A DNA stretch of 64,000 bases from Paenibacillus taichungensis. GTDB lineage: Bacteria > Bacillota > Bacilli > Paenibacillales > Paenibacillaceae. Each line of letters begins with the position of its first letter. Position 1 is the first letter of the stretch. The stretch covers positions 1,076,003 to 1,140,002 of the forward strand of contig NZ_JABMCC010000121.1 in assembly GCF_013359905.1 (NCBI RefSeq), in the 5' to 3' direction. The notes below the pieces were generated by a model. That model saw only the letters and a list, made by a program, of their open reading frames with translations. It searched no databases and was not told the origin of the DNA. A program made the translations under genes and the position numbers. Below are positions 1-9,093 of the stretch, piece by piece.

Positions 1-1386
1 GTCCACAACCTGCGCTGTGTTTTGGACTCCGGAAACAACGGTTTCCAATATGCTTGTAATTTCTTTCGCTGATGTGGCACTTTGATCGGCCAGATTACGG
101 ATTTCAGAGGCAACGACAGCAAATCCACGTCCATGTTCCCCCGCACGAGCAGCTTCAATTCCTGCATTGAGAGCGAGCAGATTCGTTTGTCTTGCGATCC
201 CTGACATGGAATCGGCAATGTTAATAACTTGATCAGACATTTCGGAGATTTCATTAATCGCTTCCTGCACTGACAAGAAGGATTGTTCAATGAACGTTAT
301 TTTCCCTACGGCATTATCGATACGCTGTTGTCCATCAACGGCAATGGATTCGGTGCGCACGGCACGTTCAGCCACGTCAGCAGTTGAAGCCGCTACTCGA
401 TTAAGTCCGATGAGCGATTGTTCCATGGCAGCGACCATGGTCTGGGTAAGGGCAACTTGTTCATCAGCACCCTCAGCGACTCGCTCCATGGCAGTGGCCA
501 CTTCTTTTCCTGCGATGTGATTGTCAGAAACGCCTTTATCCAGTCGATCAGAGGCTGTGCTCAGAATGGTGGCATTACTTTGAATGTCGAGCATCATTTG
601 TTGCAGACCCAAGAGCATGGTATTGGCAGCTTCAGCCAAATCTCGTGTCTCGTCTTTCATCGGAGTAGCAATTCGCAAGGTCAGATCACCATTGGAGGAG
701 CCGATATCATTCAGTGCATGTGTAACTGCACGGATGTTTCTTACAATGGACCGGGACAGGACTAAGGCAGCGATGACTGAGATTAAGGCAACAAGGACCA
801 ATGCTCCGTACAACTCCCAGTTGAGCACCTTGTTTTTCTGTTTCAGTTCTTCTGTACGGGTTTCAGTCAGAGCCAGTTCATTGGTACGGAATGTAATCAG
901 AGATTGCCGAATTTGGTCCATATCCTGTTTACCGGGATCTGTTGTGAAAAATTGTCGGATCGAAGGTAGGTCATTGGCCTGGCGCAGCGTAACAACCGGT
1001 TCTCCTGCGATTTGAATCCAGTGTTCCATGGTCTTATGTATATCTTCCAACAGCTTCAACTGTGAGGGGTTGTCCGAGATCAAAGTAGCAAGTTGATCCT
1101 TAAGTACAACCATCTGTTCTTTTCCATGGGTATACGGATCAAGATAATTTTCCTGCCCTGTAATAACGTAGCCTCGTTGGCCTGTTTCCATATCGACCAT
1201 ATTCTTTTCAATCTCATAAGTCAGGGCGTGTACATTCATATCGTGATCCACGAGAAAATCCAATTCGCTTTGAAGTTTGCTGGTACTGTTCTGGATCAAA
1301 AGAATGCAACCCGCCAAAACAGCAAGTACGAGCAAATAGCCCAAACCAATCTTATAAAAAATTTTGAAGGTTCTGTGCTTTTTCAT
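1..1386 (-). CDS. Methyl-accepting chemotaxis protein (3' end outside window)
   Basis: Membrane chemoreceptor that would signal to CheA/CheW. I translated the minus strand: it opens with MKKHRTFKIFYKIGLGYLLV, a basic tail and first membrane span at about residues 9-28. A periplasmic-side helical region of CHASE3 type (about 35-185) follows, then a second span at about 188-208, a HAMP linker, and the conserved cytoplasmic hairpin tip around residues 397-434 (RQTNLLALNAGIEAARAGEH). The frame is open for 462 codons to the left edge, so only the C-terminal end is missing. The ATG at 1384-1386 has the purine-rich AAGGAGAGG about 8 bases upstream. No che genes are adjacent, so it is an orphan receptor. 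The ligand cannot be read from the sequence. Confidence 0.93.
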   Translation of the reverse strand, partial: MKKHRTFKIFYKIGLGYLLVLAVLAGCILLIQNSTSKLQSELDFLVDHDMNVHALTYEIEKNMVDMETGQRGYVITGQENYLDPYTHGKEQMVVLKDQLATLISDNPSQLKLLEDIHKTMEHWIQIAGEPVVTLRQANDLPSIRQFFTTDPGKQDMDQIRQSLITFRTNELALTETRTEELKQKNKVLNWELYGALVLVALISVIAALVLSRSIVRNIRAVTHALNDIGSSNGDLTLRIATPMKDETRDLAEAANTMLLGLQQMMLDIQSNATILSTASDRLDKGVSDNHIAGKEVATAMERVAEGADEQVALTQTMVAAMEQSLIGLNRVAASTADVAERAVRTESIAVDGQQRIDNAVGKITFIEQSFLSVQEAINEISEMSDQVINIADSMSGIARQTNLLALNAGIEAARAGEHGRGFAVVASEIRNLADQSATSAKEITSILETVVSGVQNTAQVVD

Positions 1387-1672
1387 GTTTGTTATGCCTC
1401 TCCTTGGGGTATATGTATTTGTCGAAAAAACTTGGATGAGAGCTATTTTAGTTCTTTGGATGTGGTGTCTAAAGAACTATTTTCAGTATTATACTTAATG
1501 AAAGTTAAATTGTATATAGTTTGTTTAATTTAAGTATAATGTTTGTAGATTTTGTATAACGTTGATGACACAGATGTTTTACATTGCACGGTTTACACTG
1601 CCAAACGTTTATGTTTATCATGGAAGGGGAACGATTCCGAATACATATCCCAATCCGAAAGGAACATTGGAC
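1387..1672. promoter_or_regulatory. Divergent intergenic region with two perfect inverted repeats
   Basis: AT-rich region between the chemoreceptor (-) and the HAD gene (+). It holds a 9-bp inverted repeat TAGTTCTTT/AAAGAACTA (1449-1457 and 1471-1479) and a 10-bp inverted repeat TTATACTTAA/TTAAGTATAA (1489-1498 and 1530-1539). The second repeat's arms contain outward-facing TATAAT-like -10 elements, one for each gene: 1535-1540 on plus and 1488-1493 on minus. The -35 elements are weak. Assignment as operators is inference. Confidence 0.45.
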
Positions 1673-2359
1673 ATGACAAAAGAGACGGTATTACGTAAAC
1701 CGGAAGCAATGATTTTTGATATGGATGGTACTTTGTTTCAGACGGAAACACTGTTGTTGCCAGCCTATCATCAGTTGTTTGATACATTGCGGGCTGAAGG
1801 GCATTTTGAGGGAGAGACTCCTCCTGAAGAACGAATGCTGGGAAGCCTGGGGATGTTGCTAGAAGATATATGGAAAGTGGTTATGCCTGAAGCTTCAGTT
1901 GCGGCCCATCGACGTGCAGATGAACTGCTGCTTCAGTTGGAGATTGAAGGGCTGGATGGGGGAAGCTCGCAGCTGTACCCACATGTAAAAGAGACGCTGG
2001 AAGCACTGAAAGAACAAGGTGTGCGGTTGTTTGTCGCCAGCAACGGGCTGGAGGACTATGTTAAAGGTGTGGCCTTTGCCCATGAGATCATGCCGCTCTT
2101 TGAAGGTGTTTATAGTGCAGGACAGTACAAGACCCCTTCCAAAGTTAACTTGGTTCAGATTCTGCTTGAGAAGCATCGGATTCAGGATGCATGGATGGTC
2201 GGGGACCGCTCTTCGGATGTGGAAGCAGGTAAAATGAACAAACAGACCGTCATCGGCTGTGCTTATGCAGGGTTCGGACGAGATGAAGAACTTGCAGGAT
2301 CAGATGTACTAATCTCTGATTTTACGGAACTGCTTCGTTTATATCGGGAAGCAGAATAG
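1673..2359 (+). CDS. HAD-superfamily hydrolase (phosphatase-like)
   Basis: Probable phosphatase of the phosphoglycolate-phosphatase-like HAD group, cytosolic, about 228 residues. The four HAD motifs are visible: motif I DMDGTLF (nucleophile Asp at about residue 16 and general acid Asp at 18), motif II VASNG, the motif III Lys in YKTPSK, and motif IV VGDRSSDVEAG. The cap lies between motifs I and II, so it is subclass I. An upstream in-frame start at 1562 exists, but the ATG at 1673 has AAAGGA 9 bases upstream and removes an unconserved 37-residue extension. It is a single gene ending in a bidirectional terminator. The substrate is unknown. Confidence 0.85.
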   Translation: MTKETVLRKPEAMIFDMDGTLFQTETLLLPAYHQLFDTLRAEGHFEGETPPEERMLGSLGMLLEDIWKVVMPEASVAAHRRADELLLQLEIEGLDGGSSQLYPHVKETLEALKEQGVRLFVASNGLEDYVKGVAFAHEIMPLFEGVYSAGQYKTPSKVNLVQILLEKHRIQDAWMVGDRSSDVEAGKMNKQTVIGCAYAGFGRDEELAGSDVLISDFTELLRLYREAE

Positions 2360-2409
2360 AAAAAAATGACCACCCTAAATCCATTCGGATGTTGGATGGT
2401 CATTTTTTT
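2360..2409. terminator. Bidirectional terminator (HAD gene / YheC-like gene)
   Basis: Inverted repeat AAAAAAATGACCA ... TGGTCATTTTTTT with A and T runs on both sides, between convergent genes. Confidence 0.85.
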
Positions 2410-2451
2410 GGTTCAAGGAGAAGTTGGTTCACTACTAATGAAGTCTGACGG

Positions 2452-3648
2452 TCATAACCGGGATCTTCTGGTCCTTTTGAGGGTGGCAGACTTACCTTTT
2501 ACGCGTTTGACTGGTTTGGTTACCTTTACGCCACGAGGGGGACGATTCGCACTTGGATGGTTGTGGTACACCCATAGAGCGTACTCCAGTGGTTGAGTGA
2601 TTGCCTTGGAATAAGTATCTTTCTCTCCAATGCGGGCAAATACTTCACGTGCAGGTTTTGGATTCACTTCGAGCAGATAGATACGTCCACTCTTGTCAAT
2701 CGCCAGATCCAGAGCCAACTCACACAAGGTGCCATAGGTACTCTCCAGAAATGAAGCAACGTCAATCCCGAATTTCTCGGCAGTGGTGTTGATCTCAGCC
2801 CGTTCCTTCTCATCAGTAATCCACTGTTTCATCAATTTGTGCATCGCAATGGCCTGGCCACCGCCATGCAGATTAGAGGTAACACTTTTCTCCGCACCCA
2901 TACGTCCAGCGCATCCAGTTAATTCCCACTGCCCTTCACCATTCTTCTGGACCAGCATTCGATAATCATGAACCCGGCCATTCGGAAGCTGAAGCTGAAT
3001 GCCCTGTTGAACGAGGTATTTATCTTTCATATTCCAATGCTGTAGCAGTGAACCCAAGCGTGACAGATGGACTTTACGTGGGGTGATGATCCGTCGCTTC
3101 TGGTCCCGTCCCTGTACAAGAACCGTATTGGCCTCGCTGCCACTGCGTTCGATGCGAAGAATTCCGCGCCCTCCGGTTCCATTGATGGGTTTCAGATAGA
3201 TGAGGGAGGAGGCTTTCAGCATACGATTCACATCGGACATATCCTGAAACAGAACGGTATCTGGCAGATGTTCACGGAAGGCTGATTTGGCCGAGAGCGT
3301 TTGATGAATGGTCCATTTATTGCGCAGAGGACGGTTTAGAAAAAGCAGATGTCCATACTTTTCCCGAAAGGCAAGCAGTTGCTGGAATCTGCGATTGCGC
3401 TGTATACGGCAGCGATCGAAGATCATGTCCGGGAATGAACGCCATTCCCGGGACCAGCCTTTTTCCGAATGAAAGACCATAGCCTCAATCTGTTTGCCTC
3501 CTGAGTGTACATCGGCAGGTGTGAACACATAGATATCGAGTCCCCGCTTGCGCCCTTCAAGGATCATTCTGCGGTATATGCTCCGTTCTTCCAGAGCGCG
3601 ATGTTCATTTAAGTACAACGTCATAATGCCCAGAACAGGTGAGGACAC
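2452..3648 (-). CDS. YheC/YheD-type ATP-grasp protein, short form (paralogue 5)
   Basis: Member of the endospore coat-associated YheC/YheD family, which has an ATP-grasp fold; the biochemical reaction is not established. Visible features are the start-region motif VLGIMTLYLNE, the ATP-binding strand and loop YLKPINGTGGRGILRI (about residues 150-165), RVHDYRMLVQKNGEGQWELTG, and the C-terminal metal-binding signature YLLEVNPKPAREVF. The C-terminal tail is Lys/Arg-rich and ends in RTRRSRL. The GTG at 3648 is preferred because AAGGTG lies 7 bases upstream; a TTG two codons earlier leaves no room for a ribosome site. It is last in a five-gene same-strand cluster. Confidence 0.85.
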   Translation of the reverse strand: MSSPVLGIMTLYLNEHRALEERSIYRRMILEGRKRGLDIYVFTPADVHSGGKQIEAMVFHSEKGWSREWRSFPDMIFDRCRIQRNRRFQQLLAFREKYGHLLFLNRPLRNKWTIHQTLSAKSAFREHLPDTVLFQDMSDVNRMLKASSLIYLKPINGTGGRGILRIERSGSEANTVLVQGRDQKRRIITPRKVHLSRLGSLLQHWNMKDKYLVQQGIQLQLPNGRVHDYRMLVQKNGEGQWELTGCAGRMGAEKSVTSNLHGGGQAIAMHKLMKQWITDEKERAEINTTAEKFGIDVASFLESTYGTLCELALDLAIDKSGRIYLLEVNPKPAREVFARIGEKDTYSKAITQPLEYALWVYHNHPSANRPPRGVKVTKPVKRVKGKSATLKRTRRSRL

Positions 3649-3683
3649 AAACAATCACCTTCTTTTGCTGTTATTCCTGTTCA

Positions 3684-4790
3684 TCATCGTTTCGATTGGC
3701 GGGCAAGGTAGGCGCTGTACTGAAAAATGCGTTCCAATGACCTGCGTCGAATCTGCGGTTCATCGAACTTCATCGGCTTCGCATTCGCTTCAAAGAACCA
3801 GATCTCGCCCAGATCGTCAATGCCCAGGTCCATGGACATTTCACCAAGCGTATGCCCTGAACCTCGTTCCACTTGACGCGCGATCAACAATGAAGTGGAT
3901 TTCACCCGCTTCATCAATGTATTCGACATTTCTTCTCCGAAAAGGTCGGTAAGCAGCTTTTCAGGGTCCTCTACACTACCGCCACGCGGCACATGGGTCG
4001 TAATGCTTCGAGAGCCGGCGAGCCGGGCCCCGACCCCTGTTACGCTCCACTGTCCTTTACCGTTTTTCTGCACAAGTACACGTAGATCGAATGGACGCTT
4101 CCGGGACGAAGCCAGCTCAATACCCTGTTGCATGATATAAGGCGTGTGTCCGGTCTCCTTACGAATTCTTGCCCATAATTTGGAAAGGGTAGCGGCTTTG
4201 TACGTTGTGCTTTTTCGGGTACTCTGTATTTTAAGCCGGTAAGGGAGACGTTCTTTTTCCTGAAACTTGAGCATCATGATTCCTTTGCCGGCTTTGCCGC
4301 TTTCTGGTTTCAGATACAGATAAGGATACGATCGAAGGACCGTCCCCAAAGCGGTTGCTGTTCGCATTCGGCGAGTATAGGGAATCAGCTGCTGGGTAGA
4401 CTTGGATTTCTTGAGCCATTCGAACAAATTCCATTTATTGAAGAAAAACGGGTTGTATAGTTCGATTCCGGAATGCATGCACTCTTCAATTTTTCGCTGT
4501 ACTGAAGGTTTGCGTTCATCTTCCCGATTGGGAATCCGATTGTAGAGTACATGGGGAAGGGGGAAGGACTGTGAAGTCCATCTCCCAATCCCATTGTTGT
4601 ACGTGTACCCTTTCACAGTGGGGCCGCTCACATTTAAATCTCGTACAGTCACGACGTACACCACATATCCCATATTTTCGCCCGTTTGTACAATATCTAA
4701 GAAGTTTTGCTGGTTTCCTCTGAACATCCGACGATCATCATGCATGGTCAAGACAGCAATAACGGGTCTAAAATCATCCTGCAAGCTCAT
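3684..4790 (-). CDS. YheC/YheD-type ATP-grasp protein, short form (paralogue 4)
   Basis: About 368 residues. It begins MSLQDDFRPVIAVLTMHDD and carries the ATP-grasp loop YLKPESGKAGKGIMML, the segment RPFDLRVLVQKNGKGQWSVTG, and the C-terminal IWFFEANAKPMKFDEP. The frame is open further upstream to 4931, but that part would lie inside the preceding gene. The ATG at 4788-4790 overlaps the upstream stop codon as ATGA, the usual sign of translational coupling, so this start is preferred. It lacks the N-terminal beta-rich domain of the long paralogues. Function beyond spore-coat association of the family is unknown. Confidence 0.85.
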   Translation of the reverse strand: MSLQDDFRPVIAVLTMHDDRRMFRGNQQNFLDIVQTGENMGYVVYVVTVRDLNVSGPTVKGYTYNNGIGRWTSQSFPLPHVLYNRIPNREDERKPSVQRKIEECMHSGIELYNPFFFNKWNLFEWLKKSKSTQQLIPYTRRMRTATALGTVLRSYPYLYLKPESGKAGKGIMMLKFQEKERLPYRLKIQSTRKSTTYKAATLSKLWARIRKETGHTPYIMQQGIELASSRKRPFDLRVLVQKNGKGQWSVTGVGARLAGSRSITTHVPRGGSVEDPEKLLTDLFGEEMSNTLMKRVKSTSLLIARQVERGSGHTLGEMSMDLGIDDLGEIWFFEANAKPMKFDEPQIRRRSLERIFQYSAYLARQSKR

Positions 4791-6163
4791 CAAATGCCGT
4801 CTTTCTTCCGGAATTTGCTCAAATACAGGCAATGTTCCAGGATGTGCTCCACCGATGATTTTCCTTCCAGCCGCAGCGAAGGGTGACGGAAAATGGAGCG
4901 GCCGGGTTTGGCGTTCGCTTCGAACATCCATACATGTTCCTCCTGATCAATGCCCAGATCAAAGCCAATCTCACCAATTAGATGCTGGTGCTGGGTTTCA
5001 ATCGCCTGGGCCAGTGTTATTGCGACAGATTTGGCATGCTGAAGCACTTCTCCAGAGCGGTCACCAAAGTTCCGCTTGAGAGCCTGCTCGGGTGTCATCA
5101 GGGAGCCGCCGTTTTTAATATGGGTGGTTACACTGCCGCGACCAGCTTTTTTGGCGCCGATGCCAACGACGACCCATTGGTTGTTTCCATTTTTATGCAT
5201 GTGAAAACGAAAATCAATCGGACATTCGTCAATCTCAATGAGCCGGATACCCTGTTGAACGACATAACCGCGAAGTTGTTTGCCGTGTCTGCCTTGAAGC
5301 ATGCGCATCAGGCTGTTGAATGAACCAAAACGAAGCAGGGCGTTGCCGCCTTTTTTACGATAACGGGCGAAATATCCACGTTTGGGCGAATAGGTCAATC
5401 GATAGATCCCGTTGCCCAGACTTCCTGCTGTTGGTTTGTAATAGACAAACTGATGGCGTTCCAGCATTTCTTTCATCTGTTCTACCGTCGGGTTGGTGAT
5501 GGATTCAGGAATATAACGTCCTGCCGCCGGGTCGTTCTCCAGCAGTTTATAAATATCTGACTTGTTGAAGAAACTCCAATTGAAGAAAGGGATCTTGCGT
5601 CGGATAAATCGCTCCCGCAGCTGGTTGATCGCCGGTGAGAAGTCAGAGCGACGGCTGGGTAATCGGTTATACACGACATCGGGCAGAGGTACGGTTTTGC
5701 GGCTGAAGCTTCCATTGTCGTTAAGGAAAAAACCGGACACTGTTTCGTTCTGCCAGTTGATATCTCTTGGAGTGAACGCATAAATATAGGATTTACGGCT
5801 GCCTTCTCGGAGCAGTTGTTTGATAAAACCGGTACGGGAACCAAACGGGTTGGAGCCAGACGAAGGTCCGTCAGACAGCACGCCGATCAGTGGACCCAAC
5901 TGGACTTCATCGTTCTGCAAGTTGCGGAGGTAGATGCTGCCCCGTTTCGGAACGTTCATCAGATTACGTATACCCGAAGCGAGATAAAGATGTTTGCCAG
6001 CCTTTTTGATTGGTTTGATGGTTGCGGGCACCCGGTCACGGCCAAACCGCAGATGAATCGTTTTTTTGCCGGATAGATTTAGGCTTTTCATTAATGCGTT
6101 GGATACATAAACCACTTTATCCGGCTGCTGTGTGAAATGCAGATTGCAAAAGGTCAAACTCAT
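4790..6163 (-). CDS. YheC/YheD-type ATP-grasp protein, long (YheD-like) form (paralogue 3)
   Basis: 457 residues, comparable to YheD. An N-terminal region of about 95 residues (MSLTFCNLHFTQ to QLGPLIGVLSDG) precedes the ATP-grasp part. The loop YYKPTAGSLGNGIYRL, the motif PIDFRFHMHKNGNNQWVVVG, and C-terminal EHVWMFEANAKPGRSIF are present. GGAGG about 7 bases before the ATG makes the start firm. It couples by ATGA to the next gene downstream. A spore-coat role is inferred from the family. Confidence 0.88.
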   Translation of the reverse strand: MSLTFCNLHFTQQPDKVVYVSNALMKSLNLSGKKTIHLRFGRDRVPATIKPIKKAGKHLYLASGIRNLMNVPKRGSIYLRNLQNDEVQLGPLIGVLSDGPSSGSNPFGSRTGFIKQLLREGSRKSYIYAFTPRDINWQNETVSGFFLNDNGSFSRKTVPLPDVVYNRLPSRRSDFSPAINQLRERFIRRKIPFFNWSFFNKSDIYKLLENDPAAGRYIPESITNPTVEQMKEMLERHQFVYYKPTAGSLGNGIYRLTYSPKRGYFARYRKKGGNALLRFGSFNSLMRMLQGRHGKQLRGYVVQQGIRLIEIDECPIDFRFHMHKNGNNQWVVVGIGAKKAGRGSVTTHIKNGGSLMTPEQALKRNFGDRSGEVLQHAKSVAITLAQAIETQHQHLIGEIGFDLGIDQEEHVWMFEANAKPGRSIFRHPSLRLEGKSSVEHILEHCLYLSKFRKKDGI

Positions 6164-6224
6164 GATTTATCCTCCTATCCTGAAAAGATCCTTCGGCTCC
6201 ATGGCAAGCGGGGCGCTGCGTGCC

Positions 6225-7415
6225 TCAACCGCCGTGAATCGGGATGGGTTTCAGGCCAGCTGTGCTGGATGTATTCGGCATTTTCGTTGTACGCTTCACG
6301 TCCGTGAGAACATGTTGTTGCAGCAAATAACGGGCATAGGCAAGCGGCCGGGCGTAGGTCAGACTGTGCATACGGGGGTCACCCGCCTCTGCGAATGAGG
6401 AGCGTCCCGGCCTGGAGTTCACTTCAAGCAGCCAAAGGCGACCATCAACATCTGCTCCAAAATCAAGGCCCAGTTCGGCCAGTCTGCCAAATCGGCCCTC
6501 CAACAGGGTAGGGATGCGGGCAGCAGCCTGCCTGATCGTCTCGAGCAGAGCGTTGGATTGCTTGCTCCCATATCGTTCCAGTAGATAAGGATGCACGGGG
6601 TATGCTTTTCCCCCTCCATGCAAATTGGAAGTGAGTGAGCCAGCCGGTCCTTCCCGTACCATACATCCGGTTAGAGACCAGTGTCCTCGCCCATTTTTTT
6701 GCACCAAGGCCCTAATGTCGAACGGTCGTTCATGATGACTTAGTTCCAGGTAAGGCTGTAAGATCATCTTTTTACTGGCCTTGTGTGAATCCAGCCAGGC
6801 AGAGACATCCTGGCGATGCTCAAATGTACGGTGTATCAATTCATTGCGAGTATTTCTGCCCTCCATAATCCAGGAGGTGTGGCGATCTTCACGATAGAGG
6901 CGAAACGTATCCTTACCATGGGTGCCCGATACAGGTTTAAAGAAAATACCTTTCGGCCAGCGCTCCAGCCATTGCTCCCATAGGGTATCCGACTTAAGAA
7001 GTGTCGTAGGCGCAAGAAGAGCACGAAGTCTTATATCAGTAGACAAGGCGCGATATACCTTCCATTTACCAGGTAAAGAAGCAGACCAGTAACGGGCAGG
7101 GTGTCCGTTTCCTGAGGATGCTAGCTGCTGAAGCTGTTGTTTGAATGTTCTGGGAAGTGGCAGTAGACAGCGGTCCATGATCAGGTCTACAGCAGGAAGA
7201 GGCACGATGTTCCATTCACCTCTGTCGAATACATAGCCCTGCGTGAGACGAGACACGCTAGGGTTATTCGATACGGCCAGCACAATGATATTTAGGCCGT
7301 AACGATGGCTTTCCAAACTGAGACGACGACAGAAGAGTTCATCTACGAAAGGAGGCGAGCCTTCTGTTGCCCGAACCAGGATAGCAACTGTGTTTGTCTG
7401 ATGTTGCAGGAACAT
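6225..7415 (-). CDS. YheC/YheD-type ATP-grasp protein, short form with altered glycine loop (paralogue 2)
   Basis: 396 residues, with GAGGAGG about 8 bases before the ATG. It has the family pattern (VAILVRATEG start, RPFDIRALVQKNGRGHWSLTG, LWLLEVNSRPGRSSF). However, the glycine-rich nucleotide loop reads FFKPVSGTHGKDTFRL where the siblings have GKGI or GRGI, so the last Gly is replaced by Asp. ATP binding may be altered. It sits between two long-form paralogues, 61 bases upstream of paralogue 3. Confidence 0.85.
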   Translation of the reverse strand: MFLQHQTNTVAILVRATEGSPPFVDELFCRRLSLESHRYGLNIIVLAVSNNPSVSRLTQGYVFDRGEWNIVPLPAVDLIMDRCLLPLPRTFKQQLQQLASSGNGHPARYWSASLPGKWKVYRALSTDIRLRALLAPTTLLKSDTLWEQWLERWPKGIFFKPVSGTHGKDTFRLYREDRHTSWIMEGRNTRNELIHRTFEHRQDVSAWLDSHKASKKMILQPYLELSHHERPFDIRALVQKNGRGHWSLTGCMVREGPAGSLTSNLHGGGKAYPVHPYLLERYGSKQSNALLETIRQAAARIPTLLEGRFGRLAELGLDFGADVDGRLWLLEVNSRPGRSSFAEAGDPRMHSLTYARPLAYARYLLQQHVLTDVKRTTKMPNTSSTAGLKPIPIHGG

Positions 7416-7445
7416 TCCGCTGCACCTCCTCTAATGGATGACTCT

Positions 7446-8813
7446 TCAGAATCCGGCCAGATAGGTGGAGTATTCCAGCATCGCTTTGACCGAAGGCCGG
7501 ATTTTACTCTCGCTAAGTGGCGTGTTATCGTTCTTGGATGGTTTGGAGTTCACTTCAAGAAGCCAGACCCTTCCATTGGTGTCCAAGGCCAAATCGATGC
7601 CGAGTTCGCCGAAATGAGCGGGGATGGCACCTTCAATGCCTTTGGCGATATCCAGCGCCGCCGTATGCAATCCTGCATAAGCAGAAGCTTTGGCTGATCC
7701 GGACAATTGGGTTTTGGCTACAGCTTCCTTGACGGTGCTGAGACTTCCACCTCGTGCCAAGTTGGATACATAGTGACTGCCGCCTGCAATACGTGCGACG
7801 ATGGAAGTGACACTCCATTTGCCCGTACGGTTTTTTTGCACAAGCGCACGGAAGTCTACGGGTCTGCCGCTGTTATCAATCAGGGAAAGACCCTGTTGGA
7901 TCTGGTAGCGCGTTGTTTTCATTTTCCCGGACAGACTGGCATACAGTTTATCCAGTGAAGCATACGTTTGTTTTCGGGTACCCCCAACGCTTGTAGCGAG
8001 GGTGAGGAAGCTGCCGTCGCTTTGACGGGAGACCCGGATGATACCTTTGCCAAGCGACCCACGAACCGGTTTCAGAAAGACAACCGGATATCGATTGCAC
8101 ATCGTTTTGAGTGTGGCGGAAGCTTTGAGCAAATGGGATTCGGGTAGCACTTTCTTCAGTGTTGAAATGGACTTCAAGGCATCGAATACTTCATTTTTGT
8201 CCAGAAACTTTTCATTGAAGGTTTGTGTACCGTAGAGCGATTTTACTTCTTTCATAAAATGCTGTACGCTAGGTTTGTTCTCAAGCTTACGGGACGTCAG
8301 CCGGTTATTGACGACGTCTGCTATAGGCAGAACGGTCTTTTTCCAGCCGTCATCATACACCCAGCCTTTCATATAACCCGTTACCGCTCCAATATCCTCC
8401 GGTGTGAAAAAGGATACATAGGCGCCCTGCTTCCGGCAGGCGTTCACCAGTTCTTGACAGAACATCGTGATGGAGCCAAAGGGCCGATCGGGCTGATCGG
8501 GGTAATCCTGGCTAACTAATACACTGATGTAAGGTCCGAGGCGCAGCGTGCGGCTGGCTGAACGATAAGATATCCTCAGGACCGAACGGGGAACAAGGCC
8601 GGTCTTGCTGGCTACCGTCTGATTGATGCGCAGACCGTCATACCTAGGAACAGGGATGACAGTGACCTCACGGCGGAAAGAGCCGAATTGTAACTGAAGC
8701 GGTCGGCCTGAAGGGATTTTAAGTGCTTTGAGCACCCCTTCGCCCAGCATGATGACGTCGTCCTGCAGGATGCCCGAGCCGGTAACCTGAATCGTTACTT
8801 TTTTAGTGGACAT
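7446..8813 (-). CDS. YheC/YheD-type ATP-grasp protein, long (YheD-like) form (paralogue 1)
   Basis: 455 residues starting MSTKKVTIQVTGSG. The ATG at 8811-8813 has a strong GGAAGGAG site about 8 bases upstream; an open frame reaching 9101 would overlap the divergent yheA start and is not used. It has an N-terminal beta-rich domain of about 95 residues, ATP-grasp loop FLKPVRGSLGKGIIRV, RPVDFRALVQKNRTGKWSVTS, and VWLLEVNSKPSKNDNTP. It is first in the five-gene cluster, so the cluster promoter should lie in 8814-9090. Confidence 0.88.
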   Translation of the reverse strand: MSTKKVTIQVTGSGILQDDVIMLGEGVLKALKIPSGRPLQLQFGSFRREVTVIPVPRYDGLRINQTVASKTGLVPRSVLRISYRSASRTLRLGPYISVLVSQDYPDQPDRPFGSITMFCQELVNACRKQGAYVSFFTPEDIGAVTGYMKGWVYDDGWKKTVLPIADVVNNRLTSRKLENKPSVQHFMKEVKSLYGTQTFNEKFLDKNEVFDALKSISTLKKVLPESHLLKASATLKTMCNRYPVVFLKPVRGSLGKGIIRVSRQSDGSFLTLATSVGGTRKQTYASLDKLYASLSGKMKTTRYQIQQGLSLIDNSGRPVDFRALVQKNRTGKWSVTSIVARIAGGSHYVSNLARGGSLSTVKEAVAKTQLSGSAKASAYAGLHTAALDIAKGIEGAIPAHFGELGIDLALDTNGRVWLLEVNSKPSKNDNTPLSESKIRPSVKAMLEYSTYLAGF

Positions 8814-9093
8814 CACGGATCTCCTTCCGGGCGGCAACTTGATGTCTGATCTCGAAGTTGAACGGCATCTGAACATGGCATGTGCTTCATCATATGAGGA
8901 CATATAACCCTTGGTGATTGACCCATTTGGATTAAATGCATTTGATGCCCGATAGGTAATGGATGGCATGTTTCCGCAATCTTTGTTTGACGGAAGTGAA
9001 ATACGTGTATTAACACGGGTGAACGTTGCGATGAGAATGCGAATGAATACGAATGGATAACAGAAGAACAACCCAATTTGAGGAGGAATTATA
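8814..9093. promoter_or_regulatory. Divergent region between the YheC/D cluster and yheA
   Basis: 280 bases carrying promoters for both directions by position. I could not identify a convincing sporulation-sigma promoter by eye. The minus frame stays open across it, but without conserved features. Confidence 0.4.
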
